This document shows, piece after piece, positions 22,640 through 34,631 of a DNA stretch of 64,000 nucleotides. The translations under genes and the position numbers were made by a program. The stretch spans positions 1,351 to 65,350 of the forward strand of contig JAENRP010000179.1 in the NCBI GenBank assembly GCA_024741835.1, read 5' to 3'. Each line of letters begins with the position of its first letter. Position 1 is the first letter of the stretch. The notes beneath the pieces are model-generated. The model saw only the letters and a list, made by a program, of their open reading frames with translations, searched no databases and was not told the origin of the DNA. The stretch comes from Diplocarpon mali (taxonomy: Eukaryota; Ascomycota; Leotiomycetes; Helotiales; Drepanopezizaceae).

Positions 22640-23821
22640 ATGTCACGGTCATCGTCATATCATATTCCGGCGACCCCGAGAGTAATCTCTCCTTCCCCGA
22701 CACCTTCTGAGACCCGCGAAGCGTCGCAAGAGGGGTATTTCGGTCCAATGACGAGATCTGCGAGAAAGAAGGCAGCGGCGGCTGCAATATCGATAGATGA
22801 AGGGATAGATGAAGACGACGAGAATGTGAGCCCTGAGCTGAGTAGAGCGAGGTCAAAGAGCCGGAGTCCTATGAGAGCACGAAAATTTCCTGCGCTTACC
22901 TCCGTCAACCCAGCAGCAACTCCCGCGACGAAAAAACCTCCGTTGTTAGTGAATGGAAATGGGCATGTGTCTGTTACAAACGATCACCTTTCCCCCACCT
23001 CAGCGAGTCCGGGGTGGAGCTGGAGGGATCTTAGTCGCAGCCCGAGTCCACTTGGTTTGATTCCTATTCACAGACACTGGCGCTCGTTTGTACATCGGCA
23101 CGAAGTCCCACGGAAGCTGTTGCACGTCTCTATTGGATTCTTCACTATTTGGCTATATGCCTCTGGTATTCAGACCAACGCGATCACGCCCTGGCTGATG
23201 TCGGCACTGGTTCCCATAGCTGCAACAGACTACCTACGACACAAATACCCGCCTCTTAACAGGTTTTACGTTCGGGTCCTGGGTGCTCTTATGCGGGAAA
23301 CCGAGTATGCTGGGTGGAACGGGGTCATCTGGTATCTGCTTGGTGCTTGGGTTGTTCTCGGTTTCTTCCCCAAGGACGTTGGGGTCATGGGCATTCTTCT
23401 CCTCTCCTGGTGTGATACAGCGGCTAGCACCATCGGACGAGCATATGGCCGCTACACCCCCCGCATCAGGCGCGGAAAGTCGTTAGCGGGTTCATTGGCA
23501 GCGTTTGCGGTTGGTGTGATTACCGCAGCCTCGTTTTGGGGATGGCTGGGACCACGAACCGGGCCGTTTGCTGATGACACTGACTGGCCTTTCATGTTCA
23601 CAGGAACTCTGGCTTTACCTGCAATTGTCAGAGACGCTTTCGGGTTGAGCCGAGCACAAGCGAGCATCTCGGGTGGTTTGGCCTTGGGGGTAATGAGTTT
23701 ATGGACTGGATTTGTGGCATCGGCGAGCGAGGTGGTTGACATTTTTGGATGGGACGACAACTTGACGATACCAGTGCTCAGTGGAATCGGGATGTGGGGA
23801 TTCTTGAAGGTCTTTGGGTAG
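22640..23821 (+). CDS. DGK1: CTP-dependent diacylglycerol kinase, Dgk1-like
   Basis: A single exon of 393 aa from ATG 22640. The N-terminal 150 residues are Ser/Pro-rich, with an Arg/Ser stretch near residue 75. The membrane core begins near residue 155 (HEVPRKLLHVSIGFFTIWLY). It carries the polyprenol/dolichol-kinase-like features of this family: a K-L-H-V-S-I-G helix, ATDYLRHKYP, and the CTP-site-like stretch SWCDTAASTIGRAYGR followed by RIRRGKSLAGSLAA. Several hydrophobic helices follow to the C-terminus. In yeast Dgk1 phosphorylates diacylglycerol to phosphatidate at the ER and nuclear envelope using CTP, opposing the Pah1 phosphatase. It has its own TATA box and no close same-strand partner. 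The family call is strong; substrate identity is inferred from yeast. Confidence 0.88.
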   Translation: MSRSSSYHIPATPRVISPSPTPSETREASQEGYFGPMTRSARKKAAAAAISIDEGIDEDDENVSPELSRARSKSRSPMRARKFPALTSVNPAATPATKKPPLLVNGNGHVSVTNDHLSPTSASPGWSWRDLSRSPSPLGLIPIHRHWRSFVHRHEVPRKLLHVSIGFFTIWLYASGIQTNAITPWLMSALVPIAATDYLRHKYPPLNRFYVRVLGALMRETEYAGWNGVIWYLLGAWVVLGFFPKDVGVMGILLLSWCDTAASTIGRAYGRYTPRIRRGKSLAGSLAAFAVGVITAASFWGWLGPRTGPFADDTDWPFMFTGTLALPAIVRDAFGLSRAQASISGGLALGVMSLWTGFVASASEVVDIFGWDDNLTIPVLSGIGMWGFLKVFG

Positions 23822-24597
23822 GTGTTCCTAAGTAATTCTCCGCAGTGTATAGGGAAATTCAAAGGGATTAAGCGTTTGGTGGTACATGACAGCGCGTTTT
23901 AGAGTAAATCGAAATTATGCCACTCTCCATTGCAGCTGCAGAATCATGCAGGAATTCGCTGGTCATGCAGCAGATTGATCTAACCTGCTTACCTTCTGGC
24001 GTGGGATAAGAAGTCTAAGGCGGGGGGAGGGGGGGAGGCAATTACCGATACTCAGCTTTCTACCACGGCAATGGTTTTGCCTTCTGAGTCCCGTGGGCTC
24101 CGACCTCGTCTCTTCATAGCCTTGCGCCTCTTCGCCCCCGACGTTGCGCACCGTTTACAATCACACAACGGCGACATGTCATGCGGGTGTCTTCCTGCAG
24201 GACTTGCTTCCCTTCGGAGGCGGAGGCACGCAATGGAGATATATGTGTCACTACGTTATGAGAGGCGGTTGCACGAACGGTTGTGGTTCTTGTTGTCCTT
24301 GATGATGAGAATCTCGGGACCGGGCTGTGGTGGTGGTTGCAGTTGCACTTGTATTGATTGCATCGGCTCCATTGATTTTTTCTCTCGCCCCCGTGTAGAT
24401 GGAGGAGACGAGGGGCGATGGGACTGCAAATTGAGCCCGTAGAAAGAGTCCATCCTGTGATCGATGGCTGGCGGGTCGACTGGTGCTGGCGCTCCCTGTG
24501 TTTCTCGTCTTTTTCAATGCTCGTTTGGAGGGGTCGTCGCGGTCGTCTCGGTCGTCTCGGTCGGCTCGTCATGTCATGGGCAGGGGTGTTTGCAGTG

Positions 24598-24630
<33 letters not shown>

Positions 24631-25289
24631 CGACTTTTCTTCTTTGGTGTGCGTTGTCCTCCTGAACGTCAACCATACCTGACATACCGACATAATGCAC
24701 TTCAGCCCAACTTCCATCTTCACTCATCGCCGCACCGTACACACAGCCATACCGTATCCAGACCGTACCCGGCCAGACCCAACCTCATCGTGCTTTCTCC
24801 CTTGCACCCTGCCTGCACGCTGCTTTTGCTCTGCACTAGGCTGAGCGCGCTTGCTCGTTTGTTCCGTATCAAAAAAAACCTTGCCCTCGGCGGGGTGGAA
24901 AAAAGTCCAACTACCACGACATCGACCCCCCTCCGCCCTGTATCCCACCAATCCAAACGCTTTTCGGCTCATAAGTTGTCCAGAAGACTATCTCTGGGCA
25001 ATAGAAACTCTGCGCCAGGCCAACCTGTGCCGGCGGCGGATGTCAGAGCCCAGGCATCAACCCCATCGTCCCTCCTGCTGCATGCTTGAGAGCCGGATAG
25101 GACAAACCACTGAGAGTGGGAGCGCGGATCGAGGACGTTGGGGTAGGGGCCTAGGCTGGAAGATGACCGTGATCAGCCTATCCTCTCCCTCCTCGAGCGG
25201 GGTCATAGATATGGAGGGCAGTCGAAGGGGTCAGATCCATTCCCCTCGATGGTTGGCAGAGTCTCAAGCGAGCAGAGAGTCTGGACAGG
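23822..25289. other. Intergenic, upstream region of KXD1
   Basis: About 1.5 kb of rather GC-rich DNA with many overlapping random frames (for example 24418-25089) that show no family resemblance. It includes a GGTCGTCTC-type short tandem repeat at about 24535-24570 and a CCAG microsatellite. Likely an extended promoter; no RNA gene was recognised. Confidence 0.45.
24598..24629. repeat. CCAG tetranucleotide microsatellite
   Basis: About seven to eight perfect copies of CCAG in the region upstream of the KXD1 promoter. It is non-coding and probably length-polymorphic. Confidence 0.8.
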
Positions 25290-25297
25290 TATAAAAG
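25290..25297 (+). promoter_or_regulatory. TATA box of the KxDL gene
   Basis: TATAAAAG lies about 240 bp upstream of the start codon. It is followed by a CT-rich leader (TTTCTCTTTCTTTCC) and no intervening ATG, as expected for a strong fungal promoter with a 200-bp untranslated leader. Confidence 0.5.
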
Positions 25298-25535
25298 ATA
25301 GCCCAAGGGCCCTTTCATGTCAGGAGCTCTTTCTCTTTCTTTCCAATCCGTTTGCACACTCTCAGACCTTGACACACGCAAACACTTTGTCTTACAAAAA
25401 GAACATCACTTCACCTCTCTGAATCCTCTTATCTTTGCTTGACGTTTGTCTCATCAGGTCGTCACATACTCACCATTTGCACAAACTTTTTCACCTCATA
25501 ATACCCCAATATCGCTTGACATCACGTCAGTCACG

Positions 25536-26233
25536 ATGGCCTACCAACAGAGTTATTACCAGACCACTTCTCTCCCAATGTCTGTTCCACACAAGAGTCA
25601 GCGACACTACACTCCCCAAAACCACGGGTATTCGGTTTCACCTCCCGAGGCCCCTGAGTCAGTTACGACTGGCTCTGGCATGGGAAATTCAGCCTACTCA
25701 GTAACATCTAGCAGTAGCGCCAGTGGCGAGTACGATAGCACTTCTTCAGCCAACGGCATAGATATGCAGGAGTACATGCAAGATCGCTTTAATAGCGCGT
25801 TTGATCCTCTTCCTCTCGATCGCACTTTGGCGGTCCAAACCCAAACGTGAGTTTTCACCCTGACAATTACCCCACAAATTCTAATAAGTAGACAGCTCCG
25901 GATTGCTGAATGCGAAGCACCGAGAGCTCCTCGAACTGCAGCAATTGGCTCAACAGCGTTTAGCGAAGTCGCGAGCCAGATTGACTGAAGGCTACCAAGA
26001 TGCGAAGGAAGTCAAGCGAGACTTGGAGTGGACACAGAAGCGCGTTTCGTAAGTACTCGTTTTAGATACTCTGGCATCCTCCATCGAAATCATTGGCCCT
26101 GACCGCAATTCTGCATTCTTTCCGCAAAAACCGCTCTAACAGCAAAAACAGCACGTTGAAAACCAAAGCCTCCCGCAAACACCCCAAGGAGTACAAGCAA
26201 GCCCGCGCTCGCTATCCATCGCCCGATTACTAA
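25536..26233 (+). CDS. KXD1: KxDL-motif protein, BLOC-1 subunit KXD1-like
   Basis: Three exons, 25536-25846, 25896-26048 and 26152-26233, encode 181 aa. Introns are 49 and 103 bp with GTGAGT and GTAAGT donors. Residues 1-100 are Ser/Tyr/Gln-rich and disordered. Residues 108-175 form one long predicted helix containing the KRDL motif (144-147) in VKRDLEWTQKRVSTLKTK, followed by a HPKEYKQARARYPSP tail. This is the signature of the KxDL family, whose yeast member Kxd1 belongs to the BLOC-1 complex on endosomes. The function here is inferred from family. The gene stands alone, with a TATA box 240 bp upstream. A homologue search with the helix alone would settle it. Confidence 0.82.
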
Positions 26234-28557
26234 TCGAATTTTCCCCGCATTCCCTACCAAAATTTCTGGTTTTCCAATTCGGCAATCTGTTGTCGTCGTC
26301 GACCCCCCCTTTTCCATTTAAGTATATGCGTACCGCAGGCGAGCAGTGCGAAGCGAGACGTCCTGGCGTCTAACACAGCCGCGGAAATGTCCCGCCGTAC
26401 CCCGATACTGCTGCTGCTTTTAGCACAGGCGCGTATGCCTCTCTTCTTGCGGCGAGCAGCTCACTTCACGGCTATTACTGGGCCCCCGGCGCCGCGATGG
26501 TGGGTTCCACTGCTGCCATTACTTGCATAGCCGGCCCTAACAGGCTGGAGTACCTGCTGAAGGCTTGTCTACTTTTCCCGGGGCCCTGGCGGGCTTGATT
26601 TGGGACTCTAGGATTCTTTGGGGAGTTTCTGGCTGCTTTTGGATGGTTCTCTGCTTCATAGGTTCTAGCGTTTCCTAGTCTGGTCTTCCAAGGTGTGGAC
26701 AAGAAAGGCAGATAACATCCTGACAGACTGACTTCAACCTCACGTGGTTCTTCCGTCTTGTGCTTGCTTGTGGGCTTTGTGATGACTGCGCGTGGCTGGA
26801 GTAGCTGCCGCTTGCCTTTGCTGGGAGGGGTGAGGAGAAATATGCCTTCTTTTGACATAGCAGCTAGGGAAGTGGTGAGGAGTGGTGGTCATGACTATCA
26901 CCCATTGCTTTAGACAAGACTCGACACTCATGATCATATCCTTCTCCATATCCCGTGATCTGGACCCGGCACTTGGGTGTATGACATAAGCAGCGAGTAG
27001 GCTACGGGTGGTGGGCCAATAGGAGGGGCTGTCCACTGGTCTATTTAGACACTAGGGCGATACTTGACATTGGCTAATCAACTGCCTCTTTATACGGATA
27101 GTAACAACATTTGCTCTCTAGGTTACGGTTAGGGCTCTGAGGGAGCAGAGGACTTGCATTGTCACTGGTGATGTGTTGGTTGAACTCAGGGGGAGCATGA
27201 AGTTGATTTGACACGTCATGAGCTAGGCTGTAGTAGTACTAGGGCTGAGCTTAGGGGAGGAGAGAGCCTTTGGCACAGATCAACATGTGGAATTTAGTTG
27301 TCCAGGTTGGATACGTTAGGATCAGAGGATTTGTGTATGTTTTGATCGATGGTACTCTAGTATTTGACAGAGTGATTCAGGGGTGCTCACGTAGGGTTTC
27401 CGCTGATCTGTTTAGCTGTTTACACAGGATGTTGGTGTATCGAGTTTTCCTGGCGTTTTCAATGGATAAAATAAGCACATATCCTCATTTGTACCATGAG
27501 ACTTCAAGCTGGTGACAGTATGATTTGATTCATGATATAAAAGTGAAGCTAGTGTTTGTGGTAATTTGACTGAACAGAAAAGCTTTTCTCATGTAGGACC
27601 CAGATCCAAACCGAATTGTCCTGGAGCTGGGCAATTCGTCTCTACAGGACAAAGAGGAAGCGCAAGTGGCAGTGGGTTTACTTAGCTAACATTAAATCTC
27701 TAGTGCGATCTCGTGATACTTTCTCTCTTTCTGGCTTGCTGTTAGCAGAGCAGCTAAACTGCCATCCCATGTTCATTGTGAATCAATTAAGATAACAGAG
27801 CTAGATTTTGAATATCTTTTCGTAGTCGTAGTCTTGAGATCGCCACTGCAAGTTTATAACTGGTATTCTATGCAGGTTTTGTCCTTGTAATACACTTGCA
27901 GAGCTGTGGTCTTCAAGTAAACAGGGGTTTCAGGCCGCAGGTGTTAGCCGAGGCGAAGCTTTCCAGCGTACATCTCTCAATGTGTCGAGGCTCGGGGCGA
28001 TGGCATGTAGAGTTGCACTTAGATTTTCATTGTTTTGAAGGCACAAACCCTGCAATAATAGCCGAGCCGACCCCCTTTCGTCCTCAAGCCCATACTCAAT
28101 GTACTTACATAACCAGGCCAGATTTTTGAGTGGTATTGAGTAAAGAAAATCATATCGTATCACAGATAGAAATATGACCACCAAAATATGAAGATGCAGA
28201 AACGGCGCATTGGGTTTGTTCTGCAGATGGTTCTACTATTCTAGCGCTCACTACAATACAGGTCTGAGAACGGGAGGCGGAACGCGATCAAGCAATTCCA
28301 ATTTTTGGCCAATACAAGGCTTTCCCTCTTTCACCGAATGAGTGAACAGTTCAAGAGTATCTTTCCTTCATGAGTACTGACCAAGCTGACCCCACGATCA
28401 CAGCCAACATGCAGATTTACCATTTGGGTGGTGAGAAGATTTTACCACGACTCGGTTGGCTTGTCGGAAGATCCCCATGAAGCATCACCACCTAAACGCA
28501 CTAATTATTATGTGTTCTGTGATCTACACACTCCACAACTGATGTCATGGAGTCGGA
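26234..28557. other. Intergenic, no gene seen
   Basis: About 2.3 kb between KXD1 and the RPS0 gene. It holds the KXD1 3-prime flank and possibly RPS0 3-prime untranslated sequence at its right end. Open frames of up to about 130 codons (26475-26858 minus) lack family resemblance. No repeat family seen elsewhere in the window and no tRNA was found. Confidence 0.45.
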
Positions 28558-29610
28558 TCATGGAATAATTATTAACTTACCAGCGGTGGTAGCCTCAGCA
28601 GCAGCATTGGTAGATGCAGCCCAGTCTCCTCCATCAGCTTCCCAGCCAGCACCGGCACCTGGGGCGGCAGCGGCAGCACCAGTAAAGGCAGTGGCTTGTG
28701 CACCAGAAACTTCCCAGTCACCCCCGGTAGCACCGAATCCAGTGTCAGCTGGGACGGCCTCCTCGACCTTAGCCTCCTCGATAGCCTCCTTGTTTTCTAT
28801 CTCAATTTAGCATTGAATCGCACTCCCGGATGGCAAAACATACCCTCAGCCTCAGGATCACGGTAGAAGTATAAATCAACCATGACGTCCCACTCAGCCT
28901 CGCGGGAAGCGATGGAGCCACGGAGTCTAAGAACCTCACGAGCCAGCAACCACCAGACTAGACCAATAGAGTGACGACCCTTGTTGTTGGTTGGGATGGC
29001 GACATCGACGAACTCGGTTGGGGAATCAGTATCGCAGAGAGCAATCACGGGGATGTTGACGTATGAAGCCTCCTTGATAGCTTGGGCATCGGTACGGGGG
29101 TCGGTGACGATGATAAGGCGGGGTTCCTTGAACGATCGGGTGATGTAGTTGGTGAAGTTACCGGGAGTGAAACGACCAGCGATGGCGACGGCACCGGTGT
29201 GGGCTGCGAACTTCAAGACAGCACGCTGTCCGTAAGGACGAGCAGAGATGACACAGATATCGGCGGGGTTGTCGATAGCTGCGATGATGCGTGCCGCAAG
29301 GACGATCTTCTCCCTGCACGCGAGAATTGTCAGTTCGCGATTCTGTGCGCCAAATCCCAGAGCCCTTATTTCGCCCTTCGATTCACGTACCAAGTCTTGC
29401 CAATGTTGATGACATTGATTCCGTCAGGTCGAGTCTTCCAGAGGTATGGCTCCATGTGAACTTGCAAGTTCTTGGATCCGCTAGAACTCAGGTCAGCGTT
29501 GTCTGCAATTTGAAGCCGGTTGGAACTCACAGATGAGCTCCAGAGGAGAGCAACATCTCGATATCCTGAGAAGTGGCATTGAAGATTGGGGGGAGTTGAG
29601 AAGGTGCCAT
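28558..29610 (-). CDS. RPS0: 40S ribosomal protein S0 (uS2, RPSA family)
   Basis: Minus-strand exons 29610-29531, 29480-29391, 29313-28844 and 28796-28558, joined in frame, give about 292 aa starting [20 protein letters not shown]. Introns are 50, 77 and 47 bp. The product is the uS2 protein of the small ribosomal subunit, needed for 40S maturation. The core has [51 protein letters not shown] and the [20 protein letters not shown] segment. The C-terminus is the usual Ala/Gly/Trp-rich acidic tail. The exact end is unsure: after codon GCT a perfect GTAAGT donor begins at 28580, so a further short terminal exon downstream is likely; the end given here is the unspliced stop. It is divergent from the mitochondrial uS15m gene, with starts 247 bp apart. 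Confidence 0.93.
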
Positions 29611-29857
29611 CTTTACGGTTTGAAGTTGTCGAGCCGTTCCTAATGTTAATCAGCTGCACGGAATTTTGTGTGCGCAACCAAAAGTTCGCGACAGACCTAA
29701 GCGAGCGTCGGACTTACCTCGATTGGCTCTAGCATATTGAAGCCTGGGGACTGAGGCCTGATTTACAGAGAATGTTGCTCAGAGTGGGTCGGTCGTTGAT
29801 GTTAATTCGCAAATCGCTCGAGGAGAAAGAGACAAAGACAACTCAACCCTCGCAACA
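29611..29857. promoter_or_regulatory. Bidirectional promoter RPS0 / uS15m
   Basis: Only 247 bp separate the divergent start codons of a cytosolic and a mitochondrial ribosomal protein gene. No TATA box is evident. Sharing of a promoter is inferred from spacing. Confidence 0.5.
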
Positions 29858-30852
29858 ATGCCTCCCCGGATACCTGTTCCGACGAACGTCGGTGTTACGA
29901 ATTGTAAGCTGTTATCTTGCGCCCGTTCAGAGACTCTAGCCTAACACATCCAGTATGCTTCCGACCGTCTCTTAATACTCAATTATCTGTTGTTACCCCA
30001 GCCAGTTATACTACGATGGCACAAAGGAGGAAGCACAAGGATCCATACGCCCTGGCCCAATCAAAGCAAAGAAAGGATTCGAATCTGTCGCGGCAAGCAG
30101 TACTTCGTAAGGAGAGGAAGGCGGCGATGGGAGATCCAGTTCGAGGTATCACTACACCATTTTTGGAATCATTCGACGACGTTGGGGGATCAGTAGCATT
30201 CAAAAAAACTGCAGCTATAGATGTTCAAGGCTCCGAAATTAAGAGCGTCGATAATGTTCTGTTGAACCACTTCCTCATCCCCTCAGAGCTCGAAGCGTCC
30301 CTCAAGCACTCTCAGGCATTGACCGAACCAATTGTGTCCACGATACGAGATTTTGCGGATCCAGTCAAAGAGGAGGAGGCCAAGCAGAGGCATCAAGACG
30401 GGCATGCCAATGCTGTGGCTGCTTTAGCTAGGATCGTCAGTCTGTCAAACGCCAACCAGAAGGACAAGACAAGGGCGAATGTGTTACGGTGCATCGAGAA
30501 ATTTGGACGACACAATACGGACCAAACTTTGCGACCAAGAGCACCGCCCAACCCTGAGACGTTAGGAAGCAAACCGCAAGCGGAGAAGACGCCTAGAGCT
30601 GGTCCCGATACAGGGAGTTCAGAAGTTCAGATTGCCATATTGACAGCCAAGATCAGGGTCCTTGCCAATCAGTTGGAGAGGGGAGGAAAGAAGGATAAGA
30701 TCAATAAAAGGAACTTGAGGATTATGGTGCACAAGAGGCAAAAGTTGTTGAGATATCTACGGACCAAGGAGCGTGGAGGGGATCGATGGCAGCACTTGGT
30801 AGACAGCCTAGGGCTAACTGAAGGAACATGGCAAGGCGAGATCAGTTTATAA
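29858..30852 (+). CDS. MRPS28: Mitochondrial small-subunit ribosomal protein uS15m
   Basis: Two exons, 29858-29903 and 29954-30852, encode 314 aa. The 50-bp intron has GTAAGC, a CTAAC branch site and CAG. The N-terminus MPPRIPVPTNVGVTN and the following Arg/Lys-rich, acid-poor stretch fit a mitochondrial targeting region. The bacterial-type S15 domain is at residues about 225-305: SSEVQIAILTAKIRVLANQL, then KRNLRIMVHKRQKLLRYLRT. The protein is much longer than bacterial S15, as in the yeast homologue Mrps28, because of an N-terminal extension. It binds the small-subunit rRNA in the mitochondrial ribosome. The gene symbol follows yeast. Confidence 0.88.
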
Positions 30853-31011
30853 AGTTTCTACATCATGTACCACCTAAGAATTGTATCACTGGAAATACGA
30901 GCTGTACACATGGCATTACAATGATTCCAAACGCCGATCGCGCCTACAATAAAACTACAAACCATGCCAGCCGATTCGAAGCAGTGTAAGAGAATATAAA
31001 GACATGCAGGT

Positions 31012-32257
31012 CTAGAATACACTGATGTAATTGCCAATTCTCTCCTTTTGATTTTGCGCGATGCACTCGGCAATCCATGTAATGTTCCGAATTTCCTAAA
31101 AAATACTTCTTAGCCATAGTATACTTCATATTTAACAATACGTACCTGCTCCCTCAACTTCACCCAAGCATAGACGATGGCGTGTGAAAATTGCCTTGTA
31201 AAAGCACTCTTTGAAATCTCCATCTCCTTTTGGTAAAACATGTCTTCCAAGCTCTTCCCATCGCCACCTACACCACCGCTCATGTTACCTGCTCCTGTGC
31301 TGGCTTGTCCTAGTCCGGTAGCCTCAAAGTAGCCTTTGTAGTCACTGACACCATCAACAGCCAGTCTTACGCCCTCGATGTCATCTGCTCTGGAAAGCAT
31401 AAAGGATCCTTCAGGGTATAGGCGACCGAAAGAGGGATAGAGCTTCTTGCGCTCAGCCTTGGACAGCTCAGTGCCAAAAGAATTCAAGGTAATGTTGATA
31501 GCTCTTCGGTCAGCCTCGAACTCCAGGATTTCAGTCATGACTTCAGATGTAGGTGTTCCCGCCATTTCCGAATCTGTGTTAACAAATTTGTGGAAATCCT
31601 CCAAGTAGTTCTTATACAGAGTATTTCGCACAATTTCGATATTCAGCTCGTCCAAATCTTGGTGGCTCAGGCTCCCCTTAAAGTATGGCGCAAGAGGGGT
31701 CTCGATTAAGACGCTATTATACAACTCCTCTATGTTGGTGGCCACGCAGAGAACTGGCATCGTCTCGAACCAACCGAGCGGATGGCATCGCTCCAGCAGC
31801 TCTCGGGTATCTCTTTCATGAAGGGTTCCAGTGATCAGAAGCGCAACGTTATCAATCATGTATCCATACGTGAGGTAATCCATAAACTTCGCAAGAGAAC
31901 CAACTGCGTTTGCCCGTACATATCGGAATTCGGAGATCAACTTGTCAGTTGTCTTTGCGGCGAGGGTTGAGGTTGAAGGGTTCGGTGGCAGTGAAGCAAG
32001 GAAGTCGCCGTATGCCGGTCCGAGTTGCAGCTTGAGATCTGCGATACAATTCAGTACGAAGTCCTCCAAGCTGGACGTATAACTAACCATCAATTGTCTC
32101 GCATTGGACAAGGTTATTGTAGTTTTGGCCAGTCAAGAGACCATTTCTGTATCCTTTCACAGTTAGCTCGAGTAGATGGCATAGCTTCAAATTTGTTCTT
32201 ACCTCTCACAATACCTTCAATGTAACCATTATTAACATTGAAGAAGAGACCCTCCAT
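31012..32257 (-). CDS. VMA6: V-type proton ATPase subunit d
   Basis: Four exons on the minus strand, 32257-32203, 32153-32088, 32038-31146 and 31095-31012, encode 365 aa. Introns are 49, 49 and 50 bp, two of them with clear branch sites. The product is the V0-sector subunit d that couples the central rotor stalk to the c-ring in vacuolar and endosomal proton pumps. The start MEGLFFNVNNGYIEGIVRG, the ETIDDLKLQLGPAYGDFL region, the GWFETMPVLCVATNIEELYN region and the end NITWIAECIAQNQKERIGNY are all characteristic. The last 28 residues lie in a separate exon. It has one notable low-complexity insertion, GQASTGAGNMSGGVGGDGK. It is divergent from NOP58. Confidence 0.94.
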
Positions 32258-32512
32258 CTTGAAGGTAGTAGCGGAGCTTTCAAATATCGCCTGAGTACGA
32301 ATGCGCTTGCAAAGAACTGAACGCTCGCAGGCCACCAGCGGAGGATGACGGTCGACTTCGTATCATGTGACTTATGCGCTATGCCGGTCAGGGCTTAGAC
32401 TTCCCGCTCTAAATTTTGTTAATCGACGCCCAAAAAAAAAACTAAGCTCGTTCTATTAACTCAAGAATCTTTCCCGTGCAACAATCACGGCTTCTATCAC
32501 CTGCAAGTCAAG
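32258..32512. promoter_or_regulatory. Bidirectional promoter VMA6 / NOP58
   Basis: A 255-bp gap separates divergent starts. It holds an A-run at 32431-32440. No TATA box was recognised. Confidence 0.45.
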
Positions 32513-34631
32513 ATGGGTCTATTCGTTCTGAGCGAAACTTCCGCAGGCTTTGCACTGTTCAAGGCCAGGGATAAGCACATTCTCAAAAATGATTTCTCAG
32601 ACGTTGTAGAAACTGCGCAAGGAGTTAATACGCTGTAGGTATCAATTGACTGGAGAAAGTTACGGTATTGCTAACTATCACGTATGTAGCCTGAAGCTGA
32701 AGAAGTTCGAAAAATTTGACAGCGCGGCAACAGCTCTTGAGGAAGTCGCGGCATTGACTGATGGACGAGTCTCGACTATGCTTGCAAGTCTCCTCGACAC
32801 GCTGAAGGATGAGAAAAAAGCTTCCCTGGCTGTGGCAGACCCGAAGCTTGCTCAGGCGATCAATAAGCTGCCAGGCCTCTCTCTCACACCCATATCTGAC
32901 TCCACCACCAACGATATCTACCGTGCTATCCGCGACCACCTTCCCTCCCTTATACCGGGTCTCGGACAAGAAGCTATCTCCACAATGGCTCTTGGTCTGT
33001 CGCATTCGCTGTCGCGGCACAAGCTCAAGTTCTCGCCTGATAAGGTTGACACTATGATCATCCAAGCTATTGCGCTTTTGGACGATTTGGACAAGGAATT
33101 GAACACCTACGCTATGCGTGTCAAGGAATGGTACGGATGGCATTTTCCTGAAATGGGCAAGATCGTAAATGACAACTTGGCCTACGCCCGCATCATCATC
33201 AAGGTTGGTATGCGCACAAATACTACCAGTACCGATCTCTCAGACATTCTGCCGGAGGAAATCGAGACTGCTATCAAGGCAGCCGCCGAGGTTAGTATGG
33301 GTACTGAGATCACTGAGGAGGATCTGGAGAACATACAGTTGCTTGCCGATCAAGTGGTTGGCTTCACAGAGTATCGTCAACAGCTATCGCAGTACCTTAC
33401 CTCCCGTATGGCCGCCATTGCCCCCAATCTGACGGAGATGGTTGGCGAATTGGTTGGAGCAAGACTGATCGCTCATTCTGGATCGCTCATGAATCTTGCC
33501 AAGAGCCCTGCTAGTACTATCCAAATACTCGGTGCTGAGAAGGCACTATTTAGAGCTTTGAAGACCAAGCACGACACGCCCAAATACGGTCTCATCTACC
33601 ACTCATCCCTGGTTGGGCAAGCTACAGGAAAGAATAAGGGTAAGATTGCACGTATGTTGGCGGCTAAGGCAGCTATCGGACTTCGTGTCGATGCGCTATC
33701 GGATTGGAGCGCGCAAGGTGAAGGGAAGGGTGATGACATTGATGAAGAGGAGAGGTCGGCACTGGGTGTCATTTCAAGATCAAAGATTGAACGTCATCTT
33801 CGGGGACTTGAGGGTAAGCCATTGCTTCCCAGAGGTGTCGCTGTTGGCCCAAATGGAACTGTTGCTACTCCTGGTAAATGGGAGGTAAAGGAGGCCCAAA
33901 AGTACAACGCTGATGCCGATGGACTTGCTGGTGACGAGCCTGCTGCGGCTGCTCCTGTATCCGAGAAGAATTCAAAGAAAGAAAAGAAAGAAAAGAAACA
34001 AAAGAAGGAGAAGAAGTCGAAAGTTGAAGAGGTCAAGAAGCCCCTGATCCAGGAGGTAGCTGCAGAGTCAGACTCGGACAAGGAGATGGCAGATGTTAGC
34101 GCTGATCTCGGCCTTGCTCAGCCAGACCTGAATGGTACCAAGACGAAACCAATCGCTCAAGAACCTGAGGACAACTTAGATGATGAGGCTTCTGACTCTG
34201 AGGCTGAGGCAAAACCTGATGGTTGGCAATCAAAGATCCTTGGCAACACTATTGAGGCTAAGAAGGCTCGGAAGAAAGAGCGTCATGAGCGCAAAGTTGC
34301 TGCGGCTGAGGAGAAGGCTAAGAGAAAGGCAGCGAAGAAGGCGAAGCGTGAAGCCAAGGCAGAAGTAGAGCCTGTTGCACTTGCCGCACCCGAAACACCG
34401 GCACAATCCGCGGGGGCCGAAGACCCGGACATTAAGCATGCCGAAGCCGCAGGCTTAAGTCTCAAGAAGTACAAGAAGAAAATCGCAAAAGGCAGTATCG
34501 TTGTTGGTGGTACCCCGGCCGCTAAGGAGAAGAACGAAGACAGCACCCCTGTCAGCATCAAGAAGCGGAAAGCAGACGACGCTGATGTTGAAAAATCAGA
34601 GAAGAAAAAGAAGAAGAAAAGTAAGAACTGA
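32513..34631 (+). CDS. NOP58: Nucleolar protein NOP58, box C/D snoRNP core
   Basis: Two exons, 32513-32634 and 32690-34631, encode 687 aa. The 55-bp intron starts GTAGGT, has a GCTAAC branch site and ends TAG. The product is a core protein of box C/D snoRNPs, which guide 2-prime-O-methylation and processing of pre-rRNA in the nucleolus. The start [20 protein letters not shown] is the NOP5NT domain. The NOSIC/Nop domain includes [14 protein letters not shown] and the RNA-binding stretch [20 protein letters not shown] followed by [13 protein letters not shown]. After residue about 430 the protein becomes a highly charged tail with [15 protein letters not shown] and a KKE/D-like end. This tail makes it longer than yeast Nop58 (about 511 aa). 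Confidence 0.95.

Noticed and set aside
24418..25089. A 223-codon plus-strand frame upstream of KXD1
   Set aside because: It includes the CCAG microsatellite in frame, is low-complexity, overlaps other frames and lacks any recognised domain.
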